Source of the DNA: Flavobacteriales bacterium
GTDB taxonomy: Bacteria > Bacteroidota > Bacteroidia > NS11-12g > UBA9320
NCBI GenBank assembly: GCA_020635395.1
Contig: JACJZV010000001.1
Span: 620,001-684,000, forward strand
Direction: 5' to 3'
Length of the DNA stretch: 64,000 nucleotides
In this document: in pieces, positions 7,526-17,305 of the stretch
Layout of the letters: each line of letters starts with the position of its first letter
Numbering within the stretch: the stretch's first letter is position 1
The notes under the pieces: model-generated
What the model was told of the DNA's origin: nothing
Database searches by the model: none
The model's input: only the letters and a program-made list of their open reading frames with translations
Made by a program: the position numbers and the translations under genes

Positions 7526-9772
7526 ATGGCAACTTCTAAAAAGAAAACAAAATCATTATCTCTAAACAGACTTTGGAAGTGGTATTTCATCGGACTTGGG
7601 CTGTTTTTGGTTTTCATGTTTACTATCAGTTTGGGGTGGTGGGGTAAAATGCCCAACATCAGAACATTAGAAGATCCTCGAACGGCTTTGGCCACCGAAA
7701 TATACTCGGAAGATGGGGCAATGCTTGGCAAACTTTATCGTAGAGAAGATAGGTCGAACATAAATTACACCGACATACCTCAACACATGGTAGATGCTCT
7801 TGTAGCCACCGAAGATGCCCGTTTTTATAGGCATAGTGGCATAGATATTCGGGCGGTGATACGAGCCGTAACCAAATTAGGCCGCGATGGGGGGGGGAGC
7901 ACCATTAGTCAGCAATTGGCAAAAAATCTTTTTCATGACCCTCCAAAATCAAAGGTGGGAAGAATTATTCAAAAATTTAAAGAATGGATTATTGCCGTAA
8001 AACTAGAAAAGAGATATGCCAAGCACGAAATCATTACCATGTATTTCAACACCGTACCTTGGGGCAACAGTTATGGAATAAAATCGGCAGCAAAAACGTA
8101 TTTTAATAAAGATGTAATAGATTTAAAACCAGAAGAATCTGCCGTGTTGGTGGGCATGCTTAGAGCACCGACCACTTACGACCCCAAACGAAATCCGGAC
8201 AATGCTAAGCGGGTTAGAAATACTGTTTTAAACCAAAAGGAGAAATATAAATACATAACCGAAAAACAATGCGACAGCCTAAAAGCTTTGAATATAGTGC
8301 TGGATTATAATTATACCTCGCACAATTATGGCTCGGCCACCTATTTTAGAGAACAAGTGCATCAATACATGAAAGCGTGGTGCAAGAAAAACGGCTATGA
8401 CGTGTATGAGGATGGCCTAAAGGTGTACACCACTATTGATAGTAAGATGCAAAAGTATGCCGAAGATGCTGTTGCAAATCACATGAAAAGTCTGCAAGCC
8501 AGTCTTTATAAAGAAGTGAAAGACAGCAAAGTAAACCCTTGGCGAGATGAGGAAGTGCTGTGGAAAGAAGATGTAAATTACATACCCAAAAATATTAAAA
8601 AAACTGACCAATACAAGCAAGCCAAAGCCGCTGGGAAATCGGATGTGGAGATAGACCGCATAATGAAAACCCCTGTTAAAATGACCATTTTTACTTGGAA
8701 TGGCACTCGCGACACCATGCTGAGTCCAATCGACTCATTGAAGCATTATAAAATGCTTTTGCACACAGGTTTTATGGCCATGAACCCCAAAACAGGGTTT
8801 GTAAAAGCGTGGGTTGGCGGCATAGATTTTAGGCATTTTAAATACGACCATGTAAATAAATATGCCACTCGGCAGGTAGGTTCCACGTTTAAACCGATAG
8901 TATATGCCAGAGCCATTGAAGACCAAGTTATTCAACCATGCGAGCTTGTTAGCACTGGGCCCGTAACGTTCGAAACAGAAAACGGACAAATATGGTCGCC
9001 TCAAAACTCCAGCCGACCGCCAGGAGACCCATTGCGAATATATGATGGTTTGAAACATTCCGTAAATACCACTACCGCTCGTGTAATGAAACGAATGGAA
9101 CCCAACTCGCCCAGTAAAGTGAAAGATTTTAGCGACCGTTTGGGCATTGACACCAAAAATTTTATGCCCTACGTTTCTATTTGTCTTGGCACTATGGATA
9201 TTTCGGTATATGAAATGGTGGGGGCTTATGCAGCTTTTGCCAACAACGGGGTTTGGACAGAGCCAATCTACATTACGCGAATAGAAGATAAAAACGGTAA
9301 CGTTTTGGAAGAATTTATACCTAAAACTGTGGAGGCCATGAACAAGCAAACGGCATACGTAATGTGCAAAATGTTGCAAAAAGTGCCAGAAGGCGGAACA
9401 GCCACAAGGTTGCGGTCTAAATATGGCGTTCCGTTTCCGGTTGGTGGAAAAACAGGGACTACTCAAAATAACAGTGACGGTTGGTTTATGGGCATTTCGC
9501 CCGATTTGGTGGCTGGTTGCTGGGTGGGAGCAGAGGATAGACAGGTGCATTTTAGAAGTACTGCATTAGGTCAAGGGGCCAACATGGCATTGCCTATTTA
9601 TGGTTTGTTTATGAAAAAAGTGTGGGATGATAAAGACATACACATTAGTCATTCAGACTTTGAACGACCGGATATTGAGTTTACCATAGAGACGGATTGC
9701 AACCTTTATAAAGCCCCCACAAGTGGCACTGTTCGACCCGATGCAGGTGTGCCCGGCATTGGCCCACGTTAA
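7526..9772 (+). CDS. Bifunctional penicillin-binding protein 1A
   Basis: The 748-residue class A PBP polymerises glycan strands and cross-links them. A membrane helix (about 20-38) is followed by a GT51 domain with catalytic Glu96 (TEDARFYRHSG) and the GGSTISQQLAKN motif. The transpeptidase domain has all three signatures: S453-T-F-K456, S512-V-N514 and K642-T-G644. The gene starts four bases after the SprE-like stop, so the two are probably cotranscribed. Beta-lactams bind this domain; the window also encodes a class D beta-lactamase. Confidence 0.95.
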   Translation: MATSKKKTKSLSLNRLWKWYFIGLGLFLVFMFTISLGWWGKMPNIRTLEDPRTALATEIYSEDGAMLGKLYRREDRSNINYTDIPQHMVDALVATEDARFYRHSGIDIRAVIRAVTKLGRDGGGSTISQQLAKNLFHDPPKSKVGRIIQKFKEWIIAVKLEKRYAKHEIITMYFNTVPWGNSYGIKSAAKTYFNKDVIDLKPEESAVLVGMLRAPTTYDPKRNPDNAKRVRNTVLNQKEKYKYITEKQCDSLKALNIVLDYNYTSHNYGSATYFREQVHQYMKAWCKKNGYDVYEDGLKVYTTIDSKMQKYAEDAVANHMKSLQASLYKEVKDSKVNPWRDEEVLWKEDVNYIPKNIKKTDQYKQAKAAGKSDVEIDRIMKTPVKMTIFTWNGTRDTMLSPIDSLKHYKMLLHTGFMAMNPKTGFVKAWVGGIDFRHFKYDHVNKYATRQVGSTFKPIVYARAIEDQVIQPCELVSTGPVTFETENGQIWSPQNSSRPPGDPLRIYDGLKHSVNTTTARVMKRMEPNSPSKVKDFSDRLGIDTKNFMPYVSICLGTMDISVYEMVGAYAAFANNGVWTEPIYITRIEDKNGNVLEEFIPKTVEAMNKQTAYVMCKMLQKVPEGGTATRLRSKYGVPFPVGGKTGTTQNNSDGWFMGISPDLVAGCWVGAEDRQVHFRSTALGQGANMALPIYGLFMKKVWDDKDIHISHSDFERPDIEFTIETDCNLYKAPTSGTVRPDAGVPGIGPR

Positions 9773-9809
9773 ACCTATTTTACAGTCAAATTGCGTTAGA
9801 ATATGGTTT

Positions 9810-12410
9810 CTAATTTAGATTCTGCCAGGTATCTCGCTTTTTAATACGCAAGTCTTTAAGCATAGATGCATCGGGTTTCAACTCAAATGAAAATTGGCGA
9901 TATGGCCCCGTTGGTACCCACCGGAACACAAAACCCCAGCAATGCAGTTTTCGTGTAAAAACAAAACTGGATACGGTTTCTCGTCGAATAATATCCATGT
10001 TCGATTCAAAACCTATTTGCCAATTGGGAGTCAATGTTAGACTTCCTGAAAAATTGAGAGTTTTATTAGGAGAAAGGGCGTTGGTGGCAATACTTTTTTG
10101 AAAACCTCCAATATATGAGATACCCACATTCCAAGCCTCACTAAAGTCAACCACATACGGATTGCGTGGCATGGATTTTTCTGTTTTGTCTTTCTTGTTT
10201 GCAAACATATTGGATGAAAGGTTGGTACCCAATTGAAGCGAAAAACTGTTAATAGTGCCTAATTTTTTCTCGCTAAAGGCATATTTGTCAATCGAAACAA
10301 ATTGATTTCTGCCAGTGTCAAATGCAGATAAATAGGGGTTAAGCGTGCTATTTGCCGTCAGGTTTATATACCTGAATAATGTAGTAAAGCCGCTAATAGT
10401 TAAATTGCTGAGTTTTAAACTATCGGCAATAAAATTATAGCTTCCGTTTACTCTCAGGTTTTGAATTAATGACACTTTCTGAACAGTGTCTCTATCGGCA
10501 ATTTTGGTTTTAATTTTCATTTCTAATGAGTTGTTGACACCAAAAATGAGAGCAGCTTGAGCTTTGCCGCTCGGCCCACCCAAAATGCCATTTTCAAAAA
10601 TGGAATATTCTGTATATCTACCCGTAGTGTCGGACTGCACCGATTGGTAATATCCAAATTTTTGCGAAGTAAAATCAGGGCTAAAGCTCATACCAACCGA
10701 TGGCTGAACCACGTGCCGAATGGCTTTTATTTTGCCTTTAAAATCTTTCATTCCGTATATGTTGGTGCTGAGCGAAAAGCCGCCATAGTATTTATATGCC
10801 CTACTAAATCCATTGTTAAAATCATTAAAAACAGAATCGCCTTGCCATATTTTTTCGGTGGTTTTTAAATACCAAAATTCGTTGTAATTAAAACTTGGAG
10901 TGATATTGAAATAGTTTAAAAAACTAAATGAGGTATTGACCGAAATGTCGTGTCGCATGCCACTTTGAATGCTCTCCAAAAAGTTTGGATTAAACTCAAT
11001 GGTTCGGCCAAAAGCATTAAAAACAGAGTCCTGATTGGTGTTTACCTTACTCATCAATTTTGAGTTGTAGGTAATACCCAAACTGGTTAAACCTTTTGTT
11101 TTTTTCGCAAATTCGGCATTTTTAAAAGGCAAAATTCTATTGGCCGATATGCCGATGTCGGGCAGGGTGATGTTCAGACTTCCTGTATTCAACACTTGAT
11201 CTACCCGCACGGAAGAAGTCATATTTATTTTTCGTTGAAAAAAGCTTCGATTATATGATATACTGCTGTTGGCCGAATTGTTTACCAAGTCGTTAATATC
11301 GCTGGCATTATAGCGTTGTTGATTTTTGGTAACATACCGCACGTTGGCGTTAAACGTTCGGTTGGGTTTAGCCTTGGCATCCTGCCGATATATCCACTCA
11401 AACAAAAAGTTGTTTTGAACTGCATATTCAGAGGTGTTTTTCTCACCTTCCAAAAATTTGTTGTACTTTAAATTGATGGAGCCATCATATTTATACAGTT
11501 TTTTATAACGAGCTGTGGCTCCCAAACCCCAACTGCCACGCAGGTAAATATCGCCTTTAAGCAATACATCAGAATATTGATTCATGGGTAAATAAAAGCC
11601 CCAATCGGTGAGGCCATAGCCCCATCTATCTTGATTGGTGTAGCTGCCAACCACCAAACCCTTTGAGCGGTCTTTGTGCAACGGAAAAAACCCAAAAGGC
11701 AGCACCAATGGGGTGTTTACGCCTTCTACCACCAAGTTTGCAGGGCCACTCACAACCTGTTTGTCCGGAATTACTTTAAAACGTTTGGCTTCTATCCAAA
11801 AATGTGGGTGTTCGGCGTTGCATGTGGTGTAGGTGGCATTTTTTATATACGTGTTGTTCGCAGAGTCTTTAAGCACCTTTTCTCCGCGAATAATGCCGCC
11901 CTGTTCGGTAGTAATTACCCCAGTTGAAATACCCTTTTTTGTTTTGAAATTATACCACATCTCATCTGCATTAAAAGGTCTTCCATCAGTGGTAAAAATG
12001 GGTTTGCCCACAACCTTTCCACTGCTATCTGGCAATCCCTTTGCATATATTTCGTTGGTTTTAAAACTAAGCTCGATGTAGTCGGCCTCTAATTTCATGT
12101 CTTCATAAGTAACAATGGCTTTTTTATAAAGAATAACCTTTTGCTCTTTCATGTCGAGCTTTACCGAGTCGTCGGCATCATACATTACCGGAACTTTAAG
12201 CCCGCCTTTGCTTGGTCTTAACCCCACTTTTAGCGAATCTCTGTTTCCTGATACCGTGGTCAGGCTATCTTTCGTTAATGTGTTTAGAGTATCTGATTGT
12301 TGGGCAAAGACTTGTGCAGAAAAAAAGACAATAAAAAAAGGCATTAGGATAACTCCGGAGCCGAAAAACCGCAGTAATGAAGCCTCAACAATATTTTTGA
12401 ACAAAACCAT
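9810..12410 (-). CDS. lptD: LPS-assembly outer-membrane protein LptD
   Basis: This 866-residue protein has a signal peptide (cleavage after VFAQ region), a periplasmic LptA/OstA-like jellyroll (about 80-250: YKKAIVTYEDMKLEADYIEL) and a long outer-membrane beta-barrel. It inserts LPS into the outer leaflet. The LptD-typical stretch TTCNAEHPHFWIEA is present, and a second cysteine lies near the C-terminus (KLHCWGF), which may pair in a disulfide. Length is normal for Bacteroidota LptD. The gene is divergent from the amidase gene, with 60 bases between the starts. Confidence 0.88.
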   Translation of the reverse strand: MVLFKNIVEASLLRFFGSGVILMPFFIVFFSAQVFAQQSDTLNTLTKDSLTTVSGNRDSLKVGLRPSKGGLKVPVMYDADDSVKLDMKEQKVILYKKAIVTYEDMKLEADYIELSFKTNEIYAKGLPDSSGKVVGKPIFTTDGRPFNADEMWYNFKTKKGISTGVITTEQGGIIRGEKVLKDSANNTYIKNATYTTCNAEHPHFWIEAKRFKVIPDKQVVSGPANLVVEGVNTPLVLPFGFFPLHKDRSKGLVVGSYTNQDRWGYGLTDWGFYLPMNQYSDVLLKGDIYLRGSWGLGATARYKKLYKYDGSINLKYNKFLEGEKNTSEYAVQNNFLFEWIYRQDAKAKPNRTFNANVRYVTKNQQRYNASDINDLVNNSANSSISYNRSFFQRKINMTSSVRVDQVLNTGSLNITLPDIGISANRILPFKNAEFAKKTKGLTSLGITYNSKLMSKVNTNQDSVFNAFGRTIEFNPNFLESIQSGMRHDISVNTSFSFLNYFNITPSFNYNEFWYLKTTEKIWQGDSVFNDFNNGFSRAYKYYGGFSLSTNIYGMKDFKGKIKAIRHVVQPSVGMSFSPDFTSQKFGYYQSVQSDTTGRYTEYSIFENGILGGPSGKAQAALIFGVNNSLEMKIKTKIADRDTVQKVSLIQNLRVNGSYNFIADSLKLSNLTISGFTTLFRYINLTANSTLNPYLSAFDTGRNQFVSIDKYAFSEKKLGTINSFSLQLGTNLSSNMFANKKDKTEKSMPRNPYVVDFSEAWNVGISYIGGFQKSIATNALSPNKTLNFSGSLTLTPNWQIGFESNMDIIRRETVSSFVFTRKLHCWGFVFRWVPTGPYRQFSFELKPDASMLKDLRIKKRDTWQNLN

Positions 12411-12470
12411 TTAAAGTTGGTGGGTGCAAATTTCGGAATACTTTATTGGTTTTTAGCATATATGTGACTT

Positions 12471-13277
12471 ATGAAAAGCAACAATTTTGTTAAACCTATT
12501 GCATTAACGGCCATTTTGTTCATAACAATGGTCAGTGGAAATACTATTCCGTTGGAAGTTGGTAAAATATCGTTAAACACCATTGTGATAGATGCCGGCC
12601 ACGGAGGGAAAGATCCCGGATGTTTGGCATCTGATAAAATTACCAATGAAAAAGAAATCAGCCTTAAAATTGCCAAAAAACTTGGGAAAATGCTACAAGA
12701 TAGCATTCCGGGTGTTAAAATAATTTATACTCGAAATAGCGATGTGTTTGTTCCGCTTTGGAAAAGAGCCAGCATAGCCAACGAGGCCAAGGCCGATTTA
12801 TTCATTTCGGTGCATTGCAATGCACACCAAGAGACCTCGCTGCGGGGTGTAGAAACCTACATAATGGGGTTGCACAAAAACGAAGGAAACTTGGCCGTAA
12901 GCAAGCGAGAAAACAATGCTATAACACTCGAGGATAACTACAAAGACAATTCGGAATATGCTGGCTTTGACCCAAACAGCGATGAGGGGCACATTATTTT
13001 GAGCCTTTATCAAAATGCGTATAGAAGCCAAAGTTTAAAGTTGGCCGAAAGCATACAAACCAATGTAGAAAAAACCAAAGTCAGCAAAAACTTGGGCGTA
13101 AAAGAGGCCGGATTTTTGGTGCTATGGAAAACCGCCATGCCAAGTATTTTGGTAGAAACAGGTTTTTTGACCAACAGCACGGACAAAACCTATTTGGTGA
13201 GCGAAACCGGCCAAAACAAAATGGCAACCAGCATATACAAAGCGGTGGCCAACTATAAGGCTACACTCGAAAAGTAA
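12471..13277 (+). CDS. N-acetylmuramoyl-L-alanine amidase (Amidase_3)
   Basis: This 268-residue exported enzyme cuts the amide bond between muramic acid and the stem peptide. A short N-terminal hydrophobic helix acts as signal. The zinc-site motifs are visible: H44 in IDAGHGGKDPG, an acidic residue in the following NEKEIS segment, and the His in FISVHCNAH. The catalytic Glu is in ILVETGFLTN. It is the AmiC-type catalytic domain without an AMIN domain. The downstream MCE gene is 91 bases away and may share the transcript. Confidence 0.93.
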   Translation: MKSNNFVKPIALTAILFITMVSGNTIPLEVGKISLNTIVIDAGHGGKDPGCLASDKITNEKEISLKIAKKLGKMLQDSIPGVKIIYTRNSDVFVPLWKRASIANEAKADLFISVHCNAHQETSLRGVETYIMGLHKNEGNLAVSKRENNAITLEDNYKDNSEYAGFDPNSDEGHIILSLYQNAYRSQSLKLAESIQTNVEKTKVSKNLGVKEAGFLVLWKTAMPSILVETGFLTNSTDKTYLVSETGQNKMATSIYKAVANYKATLEK

Positions 13278-13368
13278 TTAACAAATTGCCCTTTTTATCT
13301 TCAAGTAAAGCCCTATAGGGCTTAAAATTCTTATTTTTGACCTGTAAATAGTTGAAATTACTTAGATA

Positions 13369-14352
13369 ATGAAAGTTTCAAACGAAACCAAGGTTGGAAT
13401 AATTGCCGCAGCCGCAATCACTATTTTGATACTTGGGTATAATTTTTTGAAGGGAGATAATGTGTTCTCGAAGAGCAACACCTATTACGGCGTTTATACC
13501 GAAGTTGATGGGCTTTTTCGTTCAAATCCTGTGATATTGAGAGGCTACAAGGTTGGCCATGTAAATGCGGTGACGATGGATCATAATACGTTAAAACTAA
13601 TTGTGGAAGTTAAGATTCCGCAAAGCATAAAGTTGCCCAAAAACTCTTATCTCAAAATTACCAATAGCGACCTCTTGGGCAGCAAAGCGGTGGAGATAAT
13701 TATGGGCGACACCAATGTTTTTGCCATATCCGGAGACACGCTGCTATCTAAAAAGGATGCCGGAATGGCTCAGGCACTTACCAATGTGCTGTCTCCTTTG
13801 TCAGAAAAGGTGGATAATCTGCTAAATAATATCGACACAGCAGTTTCTGGAGTAAGCCTTCAAAAGACACTGGCCGATTTAAGTTCCACATTAAAATCGT
13901 TTAAATCAGCTGCCGACAATTTGGATGGCCTAATGATTGGGAAATCAGAAAAATTAAATACTATTCTTGGAAATTTGGCAACAATGAGTGCCGATTTAAA
14001 ATCGAGTACACCAAAAATAAACGATGTGGTGGCTGGTTTAGAAGGGGTGGTTAAAGAATTGTCGAAAATAAATGCCGAAGAACTCAGCGGCCAATTAACA
14101 GAAACCATTACTGAGGTTAAAAAAACGCTGACTGCTGTTCAAGAAGGGCAAGGCACGCTCGGAAAATTGGCTAAAGACGATGAGCTTTGGACAAATTTGA
14201 ACACTTCGGTAAACGACCTTGATTCATTGGTAAAAGATATGATTGCCTACCCACGCCGATATACGGGAGTGTTTAACAAACAGCGAAAAATAGGCGACAA
14301 ACAAAAAGAGGTAAACGAAGGAATTGATTTGCCCACAGAAACCAAACCGTAA
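13369..14352 (+). CDS. MCE/MlaD-family lipid-transport protein
   Basis: The 327-residue protein has one N-terminal membrane helix (about 8-26), an MCE domain (about 36-115, with VDGLFRSNPVILRGYKVG) and a long helical, Ser/Leu-rich C-terminal region that may form the helical tube seen in MCE proteins. MlaD-type proteins bind phospholipid between the inner and outer membranes. No mlaE or mlaF partner gene lies nearby in the window. A -10-like TATTTTTG lies 30 bases upstream. Confidence 0.85.
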   Translation: MKVSNETKVGIIAAAAITILILGYNFLKGDNVFSKSNTYYGVYTEVDGLFRSNPVILRGYKVGHVNAVTMDHNTLKLIVEVKIPQSIKLPKNSYLKITNSDLLGSKAVEIIMGDTNVFAISGDTLLSKKDAGMAQALTNVLSPLSEKVDNLLNNIDTAVSGVSLQKTLADLSSTLKSFKSAADNLDGLMIGKSEKLNTILGNLATMSADLKSSTPKINDVVAGLEGVVKELSKINAEELSGQLTETITEVKKTLTAVQEGQGTLGKLAKDDELWTNLNTSVNDLDSLVKDMIAYPRRYTGVFNKQRKIGDKQKEVNEGIDLPTETKP

Positions 14353-14368
14353 AACCAGAAGACAAAAA

Positions 14369-14399
14369 AAAAGATTGGCCAACTGATGACCAATCTTTT
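14369..14399 (-). terminator. Rho-independent terminator of the cold-shock gene
   Basis: A 10-bp perfect stem (AAAAGATTGG / CCAATCTTTT) with an 11-base loop. Read on the minus strand it runs directly into a long T tract (nine T), ending the cold-shock transcript. On the plus strand the T run is shorter, but it may also stop the MCE-gene transcript. Confidence 0.85.
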
Positions 14400-14420
14400 C
14401 TCAAAAATTCAAAAGTATTG

Positions 14421-14612
14421 TTAAACAACTTTAACATTAACGGCATTAAGCCCTCTTTTTCCTTCTCTCAATTCAAATTCAACTTTGTCACCATCGGTAA
14501 TTCGGTTGATTAATCCGGATGAGTGAACAAAGTAATCTTTGCCAGCCTCATCATCCTTAATAAAACCAAATCCTTTAGTTTCATCGAAGAATTTTACAGT
14601 TCCTGTATTCAT
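14421..14612 (-). CDS. Cold-shock domain protein
   Basis: This 63-residue single-domain CspA-type protein binds single-stranded RNA/DNA as a chaperone. Both RNA-binding motifs are visible, KGFGFI (RNP1) and DYFVHSS (RNP2). The length matches stand-alone cold-shock proteins. It stands alone on the minus strand with its own promoter element upstream and a strong terminator downstream, so it is a monocistronic unit. Temperature or growth-phase control is likely from family knowledge, not shown by the sequence. Confidence 0.95.
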   Translation of the reverse strand: MNTGTVKFFDETKGFGFIKDDEAGKDYFVHSSGLINRITDGDKVEFELREGKRGLNAVNVKVV

Positions 14613-14636
14613 TAAAAAATATTAAAATTAAAGGTG

Positions 14637-14644
14637 CAAAGGTA
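14637..14644 (-). promoter_or_regulatory. Promoter -7 element of the cold-shock gene
   Basis: TACCTTTG on the minus strand fits the Bacteroidota TAnnTTTG element and is placed to start transcription about 20 bases before the ATG. No clear TTTG -33 box is seen at the expected spacing. Confidence 0.55.
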
Positions 14645-14702
14645 AGCCAATATTTGACGGTTGCTTTTTTATTTTTAGGATATTGTCTTTTTTTTGGAGA
14701 AA

Positions 14703-15371
14703 CTAATCAATCAAGCGTAAGTAAAATTCCTTTTTTCCGACATCATAAGTGATTTTTAGACGTTCGTTTTCGATGAATTGAAATTGAAAATTAAAAGCAT
14801 AGGTTGAATCGTCGAAATAGGCATCTTCAAACTCAGCTTGTTCTACAATGGGTTTTGAAATCATTCCAATCCTTAATCTTGTATTTGCACACATATAGGA
14901 TTCATGGGCATTAATAGCTGCACAGCTATCTTTATTTGTTAAGATACTTGAATGTTCAAGACCTCCAAAACCTATCATAGAATCTTGGAGGAGACCATTT
15001 ATCATGCAAAATTCTATTGGATGAAGTTGGCTGTATTCTTCATTGTCCAAAACAATATCGAAGTCGGTACATTTTATTGCTCTAATAACGTAATATTTGT
15101 TCTGTTTGAATTTTGCCAAAGCCGTGCTTTTGTAGTCAAAATTGGGTGCAAAGAACGTAAGTGTGTCAAAATTTGTTGGATTTATTTCTATGGCAAAAGT
15201 GTCTGTGCTCAAACTTATTTTTGTTCCGTTTATGTTCCAATAAATATGTTGCATGTGGTTTTCCCAGTCCTCAATATTTTTAAAATAGAAAAAAGCTTGA
15301 TTGTTTTGTGCCCTGCACGACAGCCAAGACAGAAAAAAGGTAAATGTTATTATTAATACTTTGGCTCTCAT
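14703..15371 (-). CDS. Exported protein of unknown function
   Basis: I do not recognise this 222-residue protein. It has an N-terminal signal (RAKVLIITFTFFLSWLSCRA); a Cys near its end could make it a lipoprotein but the lipobox is poor. The rest is Phe/Tyr/Asp-rich without repeats or known motifs. Its ATG overlaps the stop of the M74 peptidase gene by four bases (ATGA), so translation is probably coupled and the two products may work together in the periplasm. Confidence 0.7.
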   Translation of the reverse strand: MRAKVLIITFTFFLSWLSCRAQNNQAFFYFKNIEDWENHMQHIYWNINGTKISLSTDTFAIEINPTNFDTLTFFAPNFDYKSTALAKFKQNKYYVIRAIKCTDFDIVLDNEEYSQLHPIEFCMINGLLQDSMIGFGGLEHSSILTNKDSCAAINAHESYMCANTRLRIGMISKPIVEQAEFEDAYFDDSTYAFNFQFQFIENERLKITYDVGKKEFYLRLID

Positions 15372-16165
15372 TTCGCACCATTGAATAGTTCAAAATCGAC
15401 ATGAAAATGATCATCGTGCAGTGAATTTATAAGTGGTGTAAGGCTTTGCACAAGGTATATGTTGCTGTTTTTTAGTCGGTTTCCATTTTCGGTGGCAAAT
15501 AATTCATCTTTGAATTCGGTTTTAATAATGACTTTAGAGATTTTTAAACCGTGCAAACGTGCAACCTTGTCGAGCGTTAAAATTTGTGCCGCCACCAAGT
15601 CGAAATCAATGGAAACAGAGGTGTCTTTGTCGTATTGTCCGCTATTGTTAAAATTAAGCAAATAATGGTTTTTGCCCAAACTGTCGAGGGCATAATAGGG
15701 TTGGTTTTGTTTGGCTAAGGGTATCATAAAATCAATGCTTAGTCCATTCTGATGAGTTCGATGAGGAGCAATTTCTCCGCCATGTTTGTTTGAACACTCC
15801 ATAATGCAGAAGTGCCTATTTGGATAGGTGTAGGCAAGTTCGGAATAATATTCCAACACAGAGGCCAACAGTTGGTCATTTAAAAAAGCTCTGCCAGCCA
15901 AATAACTCACCGTGTCGAAATAATGGAAATTTTCTCCCTCAAATGGCAATAGTTTGCCGTTTTTTAACGACCCTTTTGAGACTGTTCCGAGTGATTCGCT
16001 TTTGGAACTATCTCCTTTATTATGTTCATAATAATTCTCAACAACACTTTTTTTCTTTACGCTATCTTGAGGAATAACTTCCGAATTTTTCTCCTGTTTA
16101 GAGGCATCAGCCCATTGACAAGTCATGAATGAAAAAATGATTACCGAAAAAAGAAGTTGTTTCAT
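15368..16165 (-). CDS. MepA-like murein endopeptidase (M74 family)
   Basis: The 265-residue exported protein resembles penicillin-insensitive murein endopeptidase MepA, which cuts D-Ala-mDAP cross-links. The zinc-site segments are present: HRTHQNGLSIDF, giving the H-x6-D pair, and DDHFHVDF with the HxH motif. N-terminal to these, GSLKNGKLLPFEG matches the MepA opening region. A signal peptide and a polar linker (about 20-70) precede the domain. It lies between a four-helix membrane protein gene (nine bases upstream) and an exported unknown (ATGA overlap). Confidence 0.85.
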   Translation of the reverse strand: MKQLLFSVIIFSFMTCQWADASKQEKNSEVIPQDSVKKKSVVENYYEHNKGDSSKSESLGTVSKGSLKNGKLLPFEGENFHYFDTVSYLAGRAFLNDQLLASVLEYYSELAYTYPNRHFCIMECSNKHGGEIAPHRTHQNGLSIDFMIPLAKQNQPYYALDSLGKNHYLLNFNNSGQYDKDTSVSIDFDLVAAQILTLDKVARLHGLKISKVIIKTEFKDELFATENGNRLKNSNIYLVQSLTPLINSLHDDHFHVDFELFNGAK

Positions 16166-16174
16166 GAAAACAAA

Positions 16175-16597
16175 TTAATTGCCCAAAACCAATGTAACTG
16201 CCAAAAAAGCAACAACCACCAACCCAATGAGTCCGATGGCCAAATGCGTAAAATATATACCACCGGCTGCCACCAATAGGGTAGAAGCCCCAATGGGATA
16301 CCACCTTGCCGATTTTTGCTGAAATGCTTTTGAAATAAAGAATACCGAAACAGCCATAAGCCCAAATGCTACTATGGTTAAAATATTCGCCCAAGTGTTA
16401 CGAACTGAACCCTTTTTTGCAGGAAATTCTTGGTTGTTGAGTCCGTTAGCTACGTCTCTGGCGGTTTCACCAATAATTTGTCCAACGGATTTTGCAGGGA
16501 AAAATAGGTCTAAAAAGTATGGCATCGACGCAAAAACGAAAAAAGTGATTCCAGCCAAAATCAACGCTTTTTTTCCAATGTCGTGTGGTGTTTCCAT
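16175..16597 (-). CDS. Four-helix membrane protein of unknown function
   Basis: This 140-residue hypothetical protein begins METPHDIGKKALILAG and has four predicted membrane helices, two in the N-terminal half around a short polar loop and two near the C-terminus. No motif allows a function to be named. I choose this ATG over the in-frame one 27 bases upstream because a TAAATTTG promoter-like element lies between them; that would make the message almost leaderless. The M74 peptidase gene follows after nine bases. Confidence 0.65.
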   Translation of the reverse strand: METPHDIGKKALILAGITFFVFASMPYFLDLFFPAKSVGQIIGETARDVANGLNNQEFPAKKGSVRNTWANILTIVAFGLMAVSVFFISKAFQQKSARWYPIGASTLLVAAGGIYFTHLAIGLIGLVVVAFLAVTLVLGN

Positions 16598-16683
16598 ACT
16601 CAAATTTACAATAAAGGAAACCATTATTGTTATCTAGTAGTGGTTTTTTTAACGTGAAATTTTATTTCCAATGGGTTAAATAA

Positions 16684-17175
16684 TCAGAAATCAACCGCCG
16701 AACATAGGTAGTAGATGCAATTATTTTTGGGGTCTTTCCAGATGGCTTCTGATGATTTATCCCAACCACCTTCCTCAACCTTCAAACCAGAGCCATAAAA
16801 TAATTCAACGCTATCCGTTGGGGTATCGAACCATTCGGGCTTGCTGCCATAATTTTCATATACATGGTGGTTTGCATCGTCAATCACATATTTAGGCAAA
16901 GAATCTTTTGGTGTATCAAAGTTTGAGTGAAGTATTTGCTGAAATAATGAATCAGAATAGGAAAACTTCATAAACAAAATCCAAGAATCCCGTATAAAAT
17001 GGTCTTTTATTTTAATGTCCACAATGTCGTCGGGTAGTGATATGTTGAACCGATTTATAAAATATTTTTTCTGAATATTTCGGTCATCTATATCATTGCT
17101 GCGGATGCATCCAACGGTGTTTAGTATTGTGATAATAAACCAAAAAAATACTGTCAGTTTTTTAATTCGAAACAT
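16684..17175 (-). CDS. Putative lipoprotein of unknown function
   Basis: The 163-residue protein has a signal peptide ending in a lipobox (NTVGC) and then a polar, aromatic-rich body. I recognise no family. The start is set at MFRIKK, ten residues after an upstream Met, because this gives a normal short positive n-region before the hydrophobic core. It is isolated on the minus strand between the membrane protein gene and the DraG-like hydrolase gene. The base composition is lower in GC than the housekeeping genes around it, by eye. Confidence 0.6.
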   Translation of the reverse strand: MFRIKKLTVFFWFIITILNTVGCIRSNDIDDRNIQKKYFINRFNISLPDDIVDIKIKDHFIRDSWILFMKFSYSDSLFQQILHSNFDTPKDSLPKYVIDDANHHVYENYGSKPEWFDTPTDSVELFYGSGLKVEEGGWDKSSEAIWKDPKNNCIYYLCSAVDF

Positions 17176-17305
17176 TGTAATAAAAGGTGTTATCCATTGC
17201 TCCATTTGGTGTCAACAATTATTAATAACTCTGAAATGTTTTGTATGCAAGTGGCCGAAATTGTTAGGCAACGGGATGTGTTGCTCGGTTCTCAGCTTTT
17301 CCCAT

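Noticed and set aside
8735..9550. 271-codon open frame on the minus strand inside the PBP1A gene
   Set aside because: It is antisense to the conserved transpeptidase domain, has no recognisable domain, and its composition (His, Cys, Phe-rich) is typical of a shadow frame.
13308..13323. Perfect 16-base palindrome AAGCCCTATAGGGCTT after the amidase gene as terminator
   Set aside because: No T tract follows and the stem is short; it could equally be a protein-binding site. Left unassigned.
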